From: Chlorogloeopsis fritschii PCC 6912
GTDB taxonomy: Bacteria; Cyanobacteriota; Cyanobacteriia; Cyanobacteriales; Nostocaceae
Direction of reading: 5' to 3'
NCBI RefSeq assembly: GCF_000317285.1
Contig: NZ_AJLN01000101.1
Location: 1 to 57,855, forward strand
Length of the DNA: 57,855 nucleotides
The first letter of the stretch is position 1. The number at the start of each line of letters is the position of its first letter. A program made the position numbers and the translations under genes. Of the stretch, positions 44,560 through 51,596 are shown piece after piece. The notes under the pieces are model-generated. The model saw only the letters and a program-made list of their open reading frames with translations, was not told the DNA's origin and did no database searches.

Positions 44560-44970
44560 AGCTAGTCCTGATCTTAGGGGTGCTTGAAGAGTACAGGGGG
44601 ATACACCAGACAAGGAGAATAATTATCCCCTGTTGCCGACGCCAGTCTACACCCTTTGGAAAGCTGCTGCTCGTTTACAAACTTTTCACAGATGAATACA
44701 GAATAGGAACAGTACACTAACATAGTATGACGATGTGACAAAGACTTGATTGGTAAAGTAACCAACCGAGTGATTGTGACTCAATAGCTCTAGAGAAGGT
44801 ATTAGCAGTTAAAATAATAGTGTTTATTTTTTTACTTAGAAATATCTTCTCTCAATTTGTTGAGCTATTTTACTCAAATATGAAGCACTGATTAAGTGCT
44901 GAGTTAGAAATAATTTTTATTAAGAAAATCATTTCCGAAGTGTAATTCAATCCTTATACCATTAACTGGA
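44560..44970. other. 411-bp gene-free stretch
   Basis: No gene, RNA or repeat recognised. A 73-codon frame at 44499-44720 overlaps the DUF7219 gene and has no protein-like features. Confidence 0.45.
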
Positions 44971-45738
44971 TTGAGATATAATACTGAAAAACTATCTTCA
45001 CAGGGATTGGAAACTGTGCGTGATGATTTAAAAGGCTTAGAAATTAGTCAAAATGAACTACAATTATTGACTAATTTACCTGTTAATAATGAGATGACAA
45101 TTCTGATTAATCCTCTCAAAAAAATTATCAGGGATTGGATTGCTAAAATTCAAGGGCCAGAAGGTGCTACAGTAGTTTTTATTGGAACGGCTATCTTTCT
45201 CTTAAGTTATATTATATTTGATGTTTTCGTTGGCAGAAGTTTTGCTAATTTAACAAATTTACCTTCGTGGATAATATTAATATTATTTTGCTTTTTTGGT
45301 GGAGCTATCATCCAACTTTCACTATACATAATCTGGAAACAAAAACTTAAAATACTTGAAGAGAATATGACGCATTCGTTAAATATTCTCTTAAATGATG
45401 TTGATAGATATAATGCAGTTGTCAAAGCTATAGATATTAACGATCAAATAGAAGCGGCTGGAAACTCCGGAGTAGAAATCAAAGAAAGAAGTAAAGTGAT
45501 TGAAGCACTACAACTAACGAGAACAGATTTAATTAGAGCCTTGAAAACAGAAAGAATTTTAAGAGAAAATAAAAAATTTATTCTTAAAAATACCGATTTG
45601 TTTATAAATAATTTAGCCGCTTTAACAGCCATGCAAGTTACTGAACAAGCCAGTGAACATGGCAAGCTGCTAAATGAAGCTTTACAAATAGCCTTAGATG
45701 TACAACACGAAATGAAGCGATTAGAAAGTCAACATTGA
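44971..45738 (+). CDS. hypothetical protein with two membrane helices and coiled coil
   Basis: A 255-residue protein. Two hydrophobic segments (VVFIGTAIFLLSYIIFDVFV and WIILILFCFFGGAIIQLSLYII) are flanked by helical, charged soluble regions; the long C-terminal helix region (about 130-255) is coiled-coil-like. The start is uncertain: a TTG at 44971, or a GTG at 45016. AT-rich codon use compared with housekeeping neighbours. I do not recognise the family. Confidence 0.65.
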   Translation: MRYNTEKLSSQGLETVRDDLKGLEISQNELQLLTNLPVNNEMTILINPLKKIIRDWIAKIQGPEGATVVFIGTAIFLLSYIIFDVFVGRSFANLTNLPSWIILILFCFFGGAIIQLSLYIIWKQKLKILEENMTHSLNILLNDVDRYNAVVKAIDINDQIEAAGNSGVEIKERSKVIEALQLTRTDLIRALKTERILRENKKFILKNTDLFINNLAALTAMQVTEQASEHGKLLNEALQIALDVQHEMKRLESQH

Positions 45739-46330
45739 GTGTATGACATCCGCAAAGAATAACTTTTGTTGCTATTTTTAACGCTGCTAGAGTTGTAAAA
45801 GTTACAGTCAAACTCTGCAACACTACCTGCAACAGTATTCACTCGACAGCAGTTATGTATTATTTGCTATGTAGTTGTAAGGAGAAATTATGCGATGAGA
45901 TAGCAAAACTTGGAATTAGGATTAACTTATTGGTGTAAATTTTAGCTTTTACTGACTTCTCTGTGTATTGTAAATTTGTTGTGATCAAAGATGCACAAAT
46001 TTCTTTAGATTTCTTTTTGAGATTTGTCTAATTCACTGTCCTAATTTCCTGTTCTTGTTATTGTTGCTTGTAGATGGAATTGAAGAACCTTAGATCGTTA
46101 GGGAGCATCTATGATCAAGGATGACGATCGCGGTAGCGGCAGATTTAATCGCTAAAAAGCTGAATAACACCCCATCTAGATACCCATGATCGCGGGGCTG
46201 TTGCTTGAGTACTCTCCATCCAAGAGGATTCGGAATTAACCTGAGGGATAATTCTCTGCCTACATTCAGTGAGATTTTAGTTTTCGATCCTCATTCAAGA
46301 GTAAATGCACTCAAAAGCAATGGAATTTGA

Positions 46331-46451
46331 TTTTGGCATTTTGGCAACTTTCCGGATTGAAGCAAAAGTACTATAGGTGAATAATCCGTTCTTGCACAGA
46401 ACATAGAGAATTAGAAAAGTCTCCTCCCCTGTTTAACCGCAGGGGTCTTTT
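46331..46451 (+). ncRNA. candidate small RNA cassette A
   Basis: A direct octamer repeat (TTTTGGCA twice, 46331-46346) lies 22 bp before a -10-like TACTAT (46369-46374). The predicted RNA of about 65-70 nt starts near 46381. It ends at the terminator CCCCTG (46426-46431) / CAGGGG (46440-46445) with TCTTTT. There is no open frame. A TCCGGA hexamer at 46351 recalls motifs reported in heterocyst-related promoters, but its spacing is short. Aligned with cassette B, the region from the octamers past the -10 is clearly homologous. Confidence 0.55.
46426..46451 (+). terminator. terminator of small RNA cassette A
   Basis: Six-bp GC-rich stem CCCCTG/CAGGGG, eight-base loop, then TCTTTTATT. Confidence 0.75.
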
Positions 46452-46580
46452 ATTGTGCAAAAGTATGCATATAAACTGTTGTGAAGTGTTTCATACACTA
46501 TTTACCCTATTTCCATCTGTTTATAAAGTGCTAATTGCAATATATAGACAAAAAACAGCCACGTAACTTGATCCCATGGG

Positions 46581-46687
46581 TTTTGGCATTTTGGCAAGTC
46601 TATCGATGTAAGAGTGAGTATCGTAGGTAAATCAAGTGCAAGAGTGTCAAAACACTAACTTCCCCGGCTATTTGTCGGGGATTTTTA
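46581..46687 (+). ncRNA. candidate small RNA cassette B
   Basis: It lies exactly 250 bp after cassette A and begins with the same 17-base TTTTGGCATTTTGGCAA. A -10-like TATCGT (46619-46624) has the same 22-bp spacing, and GTAGGTAAAT matches ATAGGTGAAT in A at the predicted start site. The transcript would end at CCCCG (46662-46666) / CGGGG (46676-46680) followed by ATTTTTATT. The bodies of A and B differ, apart from the start and a C-rich segment before each terminator. Confidence 0.55.
46662..46687 (+). terminator. terminator of small RNA cassette B
   Basis: CCCCG/CGGGG stem with a nine-base loop followed by ATTTTTATT. Confidence 0.75.
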
Positions 46688-47018
46688 TTCAAGACTGCCT
46701 CAAGAAGATCAAAGTTACGATGGCTAATGCTTAGACTTTATGCCCAAGCGATCGCAATCTTTAGGGAGCATTATGTAATTGTTTAGTGAAGAATATCACA
46801 TTTTTTTGAGTTATTGTGTACGCATTTCATGACTTACCACTTGGTATTAAAAATCCATAATATAGAAAACTATAGACTTAAGCTTATGGCTACCACAGAT
46901 TTATTAACTTTATTATCCAAATCCAAATTTTAATAGCTAAAGATTAAGTCATATTTGCTAACTATCTCGAAGATTAGCAAGCAAAATAAATTAGAATCAT
47001 GACTTTCTGGACTTATTA

Positions 47019-47458
47019 ATGAAATATCACAAGATTGAAGAACTCCTCGCAAATAATCAGTCTTGGGTAGCGGAAAAACTAGCTGAAAACCCCACTTACT
47101 TTAAGGATTTCCGATTCGAGAGTTGTATTTACAAAAACAAGACGAGATAGATACCTTGCCAACCCCAGAAGAACGTTTGAACCGCCTGGCGGAATTGAAT
47201 GTCTTGGCACAGGTGAAAAATATATACCAAACTTCTATCATGCGGAAGGCGATGCACGAGCAAAAAGCGCCTGCAGTACATGGTTGGGTTTTGGATATAC
47301 ACACCGGCTTGATTAAAGACTTGAACGTCTTAACTGAGCAATGGCACTTTTATCCGTCTTGCTTGCTTACCGAAATACCGATGATGACTGTGGCAAAAGT
47401 TAAATCTACAGATGAAGTGGCGGGTTGTTGCTGCCATGAAGCACTAGAAATACGTTAG
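47019..47458 (+). pseudogene. beta-carbonic anhydrase remnant with internal deletion and frameshift
   Basis: A frame from the ATG at 47019 encodes MKYHKIEELLANNQSWVAEK and ends at TAG 47148-47150, matching only the first 30 residues of a beta-carbonic anhydrase. From about 47114 another frame encodes IRELYLQKQDEIDTL, then LNRLAELNVLAQVKNIYQTS and PAVHGWVLDIHTGLIKDLNV, which match the C-terminal third. The central part of about 100 residues, including the zinc-binding Cys, His, Cys and the CxDSR motif, is missing. Deletion joined the ends out of frame, so no active enzyme can be made. Confidence 0.8.
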
Positions 47459-47579
47459 TCATCAAAAATAACCTTTCTGGAGTACGCGATCGCAATACTT
47501 AATACTCAGCACTACTTAACGCTCATCGTGCGGTTTAATAATTAATGGTATGAGTGTTGAGATTTATTAAGTTGGCATT

Positions 47580-48077
47580 ATGAAATTTTGGCGAGTATTA
47601 GCTAGCTTTGTTTTAGCTACTGTGCTGCTGTTGTTTCCCCTATCCGCAGAAGCAGCAAAGTCTTCTAGCATGAATCGTTTCGCAGGCTATAAAGAACTAT
47701 CCAATCAGGATTTCTCTAACCAAACCCTAATTGCTGAGGAATTTTCTAAAGTCAAATTGGAGAAAGCGAATTTTAGTAATGCTGATTTGCGAGGTGCTGT
47801 TTTTAATGGTGCATGGTTACACGAAGCAAACCTGCATGGTGCTGATTTGACAAATGGCATAGCCTATTTGGTTGATTTTGAGGGCGCGGATTTAAGTGAT
47901 GCCATTTTTACAGATGCAATGATGTTGTATTCTACTTTTGATAATGTTGACATCACAGGTGCCGATTTCACCAATGCAGTTTTAGATGGCTCGGAACTGA
48001 AAAAACTTTGTGCTAAGGCAAGTGGTGTTAATTCTAAAACAGGTGTGTCTACTCGTGAGTCTTTAGAATGTAAGTAA
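47580..48077 (+). CDS. lumenal or periplasmic pentapeptide-repeat protein
   Basis: A 165-residue exported protein. The signal peptide (FVLATVLLLFPLSAEA) ends in AEA-A. About 15 pentapeptide units follow (ANFSNADLRGAVFNGAWLHE; ADLTNGIAYLVDFEGADLSD; ITGADFTNAVLDG). The C-terminal LKKLCAKASGVNSKTG with a second Cys near the end probably forms a disulfide cap. It resembles thylakoid-lumen pentapeptide proteins of cyanobacteria and plants (TL15/TL17 type). Function unknown. Confidence 0.88.
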   Translation: MKFWRVLASFVLATVLLLFPLSAEAAKSSSMNRFAGYKELSNQDFSNQTLIAEEFSKVKLEKANFSNADLRGAVFNGAWLHEANLHGADLTNGIAYLVDFEGADLSDAIFTDAMMLYSTFDNVDITGADFTNAVLDGSELKKLCAKASGVNSKTGVSTRESLECK

Positions 48078-48207
48078 TACGTCTAATGTGAATTAGCCGA
48101 ACTCACCTTGAGCCTCACCAAATAATCAGGCGATAACGATCACAGATGCACACGGATAATTTATCTGTGTTTATCTGTGTCCATCCGTGGTCGATTCATT
48201 CAAAAAA

Positions 48208-48281
48208 CGAGCGCGGAGGGATTCGAACCCCCGACCTACAGAACCGGAATCTGACGCTCTAATCCACTGAGCTACGCGCCC
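48208..48281 (-). tRNA. tRNA-Arg (anticodon CCG)
   Basis: The reverse strand folds as a complete 74-nt cloverleaf: acceptor GGGCGCG/CGCGCTC, D arm GCTCAGTGGATTAGAGC, anticodon loop TTCCGGT giving CCG, and T arm GGGGGTTCGAATCCCTC. No CCA is encoded. A G-T pair at acceptor position 2 and a T-T mismatch at the base of the anticodon stem are slight irregularities. It reads the Arg codon CGG. Confidence 0.95.
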
Positions 48282-48543
48282 TCGTACTGTTCATTTATAA
48301 GATTTTAACAGAAAAATTGTAGCATATTAAGACTGGATGATTCAGATTTCGCTCTCATCTGAATATCAAGTTCTAGTCTGTTGGATCGCCTTCGTATCGT
48401 TGAGGTGAGTGCGATAGGATTTAAATATTGCTCTGAACTCGCTGTTAGCAGCTTGTGGTGAAAAGAGCTTTTTAGTTCTGAAAAATCCTTTGAGGGTGAT
48501 TCTGTACTCCCAAATCACAACAAAAATCAGTTTACTTAGAAAA

Positions 48544-49761
48544 ATGGGCACTCAAATCGATAAATTTCCTAATGACAATCCTTTGATTCAACCAATACAC
48601 ACTACCGTTAAAGGCAGAGCTAGATATAAAGTAAATGGACTTTACGGCTCTCAAGCTCTTAAAAGTTACCTGGAATTGAGATTGTCACAGGAAGAAAAAA
48701 TCGCAGAGGTTCGTGCCAATCATTTCACGGGAAATGTTCTTGTGATTTTCGATTCACCTCAAAGCCCAAACGCGATCGCCTCACTCATTCTAGATGTTGT
48801 TTTAGATTACAGAATCGAAGATAGAAAATTACCTGTAAGAACAACTTCGCTCAAGACTGTCCTAGCAGAAGCCAAGAATTTACAAAGACAAGAAAAACGT
48901 AATATTTTTATCCAAAAATTTAAATTGCCGTCAGTAGCTCTACTTACCACTGCCGCTGGGTTATCGATTGCGACTGGGAGATTAACTAATGCTGTAGTAA
49001 TTACTGGTATTGCGATCGCCAATGCAGCCATTGGTTACGCCAAAAGCCAGATGGTTGACTCAGCCCAAACGCCTACGCAAAGAAAAGTAAAAGCAGGCAG
49101 ACAACTTGCAATTGTATCTGGGGTTATTTCTAGCCTGGTCTTTTGCACCCTACTCATGCACGCATCTGGACTTGATGCAGTCATTTTACTAGCAATTCAA
49201 AGGCTGCACACGCCAATTCTAGATACCATCATGCTTGGTATCACCTCTTTTGGCAATCCACCAGTTTTGCTGTTAATTTGTTTAGGGTTGGCAATTGGGC
49301 CTTTGTTTTATAAACGTCGTAGGGAAGCAACTAGCTTGGGTATAGCTGCCATTGGTGCGCTCGGCTTAAATTATTGGCTGAAATTACTGTTTGGCAGAGC
49401 ACGCCCAGCACTGTGGGATTGGATTATTCATGTGGGGCACCACAGCTTTCCGAGCGGACACGCAATGGGATCGATGGTGATTTACGGCTTTTTAGCTTAT
49501 GTACTGGCAAAGCAGTTTCCGCAATGGCGCAGACAAATTTTTGCTTCAATGACTGGCTTAATTATTGCGATCGGTTTTAGTCGGCTGTATCTGGGCGTAC
49601 ACTGGCCTACTGATGTAGCAGCTGGCTATGCTGTAGGTTTAGTGTGGTTGATTGCCTGCATTATCGGCATGGAACTGTGGCAAAAATATAGCTTGTTAGG
49701 TGGAGCTTCGCAAGAAGAGGCGATCGCGCCATCAACTCAGACGTATTTTTTACCTGCTTAG
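48544..49761 (+). CDS. PAP2-type phosphatase fused to an HMA-like N-terminal domain
   Basis: A 405-residue protein. Residues 10-80 (TVKGRARYKVNGLYGSQALK, ending GNVLVIFD) resemble the ferredoxin-like N-terminal domain of cyanobacterial P1-type metal ATPases. After a membrane region, the C-terminal half is a PAP2 phosphatase: KLLFGRARP, then HHSFPSGHAMGS, then SRLYLGVHWPTDVAAGY, i.e. all three catalytic blocks, within about six membrane helices. The likely reaction is dephosphorylation of a lipid phosphate such as undecaprenyl diphosphate. I use the ATG at 48544 and not the in-frame TTG at 48490. Confidence 0.88.
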   Translation: MGTQIDKFPNDNPLIQPIHTTVKGRARYKVNGLYGSQALKSYLELRLSQEEKIAEVRANHFTGNVLVIFDSPQSPNAIASLILDVVLDYRIEDRKLPVRTTSLKTVLAEAKNLQRQEKRNIFIQKFKLPSVALLTTAAGLSIATGRLTNAVVITGIAIANAAIGYAKSQMVDSAQTPTQRKVKAGRQLAIVSGVISSLVFCTLLMHASGLDAVILLAIQRLHTPILDTIMLGITSFGNPPVLLLICLGLAIGPLFYKRRREATSLGIAAIGALGLNYWLKLLFGRARPALWDWIIHVGHHSFPSGHAMGSMVIYGFLAYVLAKQFPQWRRQIFASMTGLIIAIGFSRLYLGVHWPTDVAAGYAVGLVWLIACIIGMELWQKYSLLGGASQEEAIAPSTQTYFLPA

Positions 49762-49843
49762 AACTTACGCACGAGTCATGGAAGAATAAAACCACTCCAG
49801 GCACAGGGAGCGCGGAGGAATAAGAGTTAGAGAGGTATCGTCA

Positions 49844-51031
49844 TCAAAGGTAAGCCATCGGATCTACTGGTGTACCATGTTTCCGGACTTCAAAGTGGAG
49901 GTGAGGGCCAGTAGATAACCCCGTGGAGCCAACTGCGGCGATCGCTTGCCCGCGCTGTACTGATTGTCCTTCTGTAACATACAATTCGCTGCAATGTCCG
50001 TAAAGAGTAGTGATGCCGTTACCGTGGTTGATAATTACTGCTCTGCCATAACCACCATACCAGCCTGCAAAAATTACAGTTCCCGAATCTGCGGCTCGAA
50101 TTGTGCTGCCGTAGCTAGCGGCAAAATCTAAACCTGCATGAAAGCGGCGATAACCAAGTATAGGATGGATTCGCCAACCAAAAGGACTGCTAGTGGGAGC
50201 ATTACTAGGATATGCAAATATTCCAGTTCCTTGAATAAAGTTTTTCCGGCTGTTTGTTTTGGCTGCGGCGGCTGCTATCTTTTGTTGAATTAAAGCTGCT
50301 ATTGCTTGTGAATCTTTCTCTAATTGCGTTTGTGCTGCTTCTAATGCCAAGCGATCGCTATTGAGACGCTGCATTAATTCCTTTTGCAATCCTGCTTGGG
50401 CTTGAGTATTAGCTTGTTGGGCTAGTAATTGTTGTTGAATGAGCGCAATTTGATTTTTTTGCTGTTCTACTTCGGTTCTTTGTTTATTGATTTGTTTAGC
50501 TTGTGCTGCGAGCTTTACTAAAATTTTTTGGTCTGCCTGAAAAATTAATTTCAAAGAACGACGACGGCTGATAAAGTCACCAACATTTTGACTTTGCAGC
50601 AAAACTGCCCACCCTTGATTAGTCGGAGAGCGTTGCAAAAAGCGCAGTCGGGCAATGGTTGCCGCTTGTTGTTCGTAGTAAGAAACTTCTGCTGTTGCTA
50701 ATTTAGCTTCTAGTTGTTGCAGATATTCCGTTGCTTGTTTTAGCTGTAACTGGCTATTTTGAATCTGGCTATTGGTAGCTTTCAGATTTTGCTGCAAGCC
50801 GTTTAGCTGCTCTTTTACGACTTTTTGTAAATTCGTCAGGCGATCGCGCTCTTTTTTAATACTCTGACGCTGTTGATCGATTTGTTGCTTTTGCTGTTGC
50901 AGTCCCTTAATTGCATCCGGCTTTGCAGGCAGTGCTGGAAGTTCTGAGAAGAACATTAAGCATAAAATGACACAAAATACAACAAATAAATAGCGAAAAG
51001 TTCTCTTTTTTCCTAAAAATAGCACTCTCAT
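49844..51031 (-). CDS. M23 family metallopeptidase / EnvC-like murein hydrolase activator
   Basis: A 395-residue exported protein. The N-terminus has a membrane or signal segment (YLFVVFCVILCLMFF). Residues about 45-270 form a long Gln/Lys-rich coiled coil. The C-terminal LytM domain keeps the zinc ligands in RRFHAGLDFAASYG and GPHLHFEVRKHG, and the third His in TTLYGHCSEL, so it may be an active endopeptidase rather than a degenerate EnvC. I choose the ATG at 51031; a TTG at 51061 would add ten residues. It is divergent from thrS. Confidence 0.92.
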   Translation of the reverse strand: MRVLFLGKKRTFRYLFVVFCVILCLMFFSELPALPAKPDAIKGLQQQKQQIDQQRQSIKKERDRLTNLQKVVKEQLNGLQQNLKATNSQIQNSQLQLKQATEYLQQLEAKLATAEVSYYEQQAATIARLRFLQRSPTNQGWAVLLQSQNVGDFISRRRSLKLIFQADQKILVKLAAQAKQINKQRTEVEQQKNQIALIQQQLLAQQANTQAQAGLQKELMQRLNSDRLALEAAQTQLEKDSQAIAALIQQKIAAAAAKTNSRKNFIQGTGIFAYPSNAPTSSPFGWRIHPILGYRRFHAGLDFAASYGSTIRAADSGTVIFAGWYGGYGRAVIINHGNGITTLYGHCSELYVTEGQSVQRGQAIAAVGSTGLSTGPHLHFEVRKHGTPVDPMAYL

Positions 51032-51261
51032 GTTGTTAGAGTCAGAAAAGCGATCGCTCAAAACATCAAGAGTAGTGTTCCCAAAATTCGATTCACTTAT
51101 TTCAATACTCCGTTGAAATTAAACTGCATATACCAGAACACATGAAAAAACTTTCTTCCCTAGCCCCTAGCCTCTAGCTCCTAGCCCCTATTTTTATCAG
51201 AAATTTGTTTAAATGGATTTGTATTAGGTAATATCCACTTTTAAAAAGCTTTCAACTAGCA
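51032..51261. other. divergent region between the M23 gene and the thrS leader
   Basis: It includes an STRR-like C-rich run (CCCTAGCCCCTAGCCTCTAG, about 51158-51190) and the thrS leader promoter. I looked for a Zur-type 7-1-7 AT palindrome, because zinc control of a second ThrRS is known in Anabaena, and saw none. Confidence 0.45.
51205..51234 (+). promoter_or_regulatory. putative promoter of the thrS leader
   Basis: TTGTTT (51205-51210) and TAATAT (51229-51234), 18 bp apart. The predicted transcript start near 51241 lies about 20 bases before leader frame 1, as expected for an attenuated operon. Confidence 0.55.
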
Positions 51262-51330
51262 ATGCAAGTCAACGTGCGTCTAACAACGATTACCACTACC
51301 ACCCAAACTACCAATTCGGGAGGGTTGTGA
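51262..51330 (+). CDS. threonine-rich leader peptide 1 of thrS
   Basis: A 22-codon frame from ATG 51262 to TGA 51328-51330. Codons 8-17 contain eight threonines (order T T I T T T T Q T T), using ACA, ACG, ACC and ACT. The last codons are GGA GGG TTG TGA. The composition closely parallels the E. coli thr operon leader peptide, also about 21 residues and Thr/Ile-rich. Its role would be to sense charged tRNA-Thr by ribosome stalling. No strong Shine-Dalgarno precedes it. Confidence 0.8.
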   Translation: MQVNVRLTTITTTTQTTNSGGL

Positions 51331-51405
51331 GGCATCGCGTTGATTTGAAATTCGACAGCACCGCATTTACCCTCCAGGCATTGCCCAGGAGGGTTTTGAG
51401 TTTTT
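51316..51405 (+). promoter_or_regulatory. attenuator 1: antiterminator and terminator
   Basis: The terminator hairpin is ACCCTCC (51369-51375) with GGAGGGT (51388-51394), extended inside by GGC/GCC, and followed by TTTTGAGTTTTT. The same GGAGGGT sequence occurs at 51319-51325 across the last codons of leader 1 and can pair with ACCCTCC instead. A ribosome stalled at the Thr codons would leave 51319-51325 free to form the antiterminator; a ribosome reaching the stop codon would cover it and let the terminator form. Confidence 0.8.
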
Positions 51406-51432
51406 ACGGCAACACCAATTAGGAGCAAACAA

Positions 51433-51501
51433 ATGTCGATTTGTTGGTTTATTTACCTCACTACCACAACTACCACCACAATCGCGCCTGGAGGGACGTG
51501 A
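51433..51501 (+). CDS. threonine-rich leader peptide 2 of thrS
   Basis: A second 22-codon frame, ATG 51433 to TGA 51499-51501, preceded by a clear Shine-Dalgarno AGGAG at 51421-51425. Codons 10-16 are seven consecutive threonines (ACT ACC ACA ACT ACC ACC), then ACA; codon 22 is also Thr. It ends GGA GGG ACG TGA, closely similar to the end of leader 1, which suggests duplication of a whole attenuator unit. Confidence 0.85.
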   Translation: MSICWFIYLTTTTTTTIAPGGT

Positions 51502-51567
51502 GGATAGTTGCTGCCTTGCAATTTAAACTCAACAACCCCTCTAGGTTTGCTCTAGAGGGGTTTTTTT
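51487..51567 (+). promoter_or_regulatory. attenuator 2: antiterminator and terminator
   Basis: The terminator is a perfect 11-bp stem AACCCCTCTAG (51534-51544) / CTAGAGGGGTT (51552-51562), with loop GTTTGCT, running into seven T residues (51561-51567). The antiterminator CCTGGAGGG (51487-51495), which overlaps the last codons of leader 2, can pair over nine positions (one G-U) with CCCTCTAGG (51537-51545). It sits about 20 bp before the thrS Shine-Dalgarno. No plus-strand gene lies upstream that would need these terminators. Confidence 0.82.
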
Positions 51568-51596
51568 ATATCAAACAATTCACAGGAGATACAACA

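Larger units (their letters stand above)
45739..47018. other. 1.28-kb intergenic region with candidate small RNAs
   Basis: No open frame of substance. It contains two homologous promoter-to-terminator cassettes (46331-46451 and 46581-46687, separate entries). These are flanked by a short direct repeat, TTAGGGAGCAT, at 46098-46108 and 46761-46771. Confidence 0.6.

Noticed and set aside
44499-44720. 73-codon plus-strand frame overlapping DUF7219
   Set aside because: Out of frame with the conserved DUF7219 protein, and the composition looks random.
46331-46687. NsiR1- or Yfr1-type known small RNA
   Set aside because: hetF is not adjacent and the Yfr1 core ACTCCTCACAC is absent, so I do not assign a known name.
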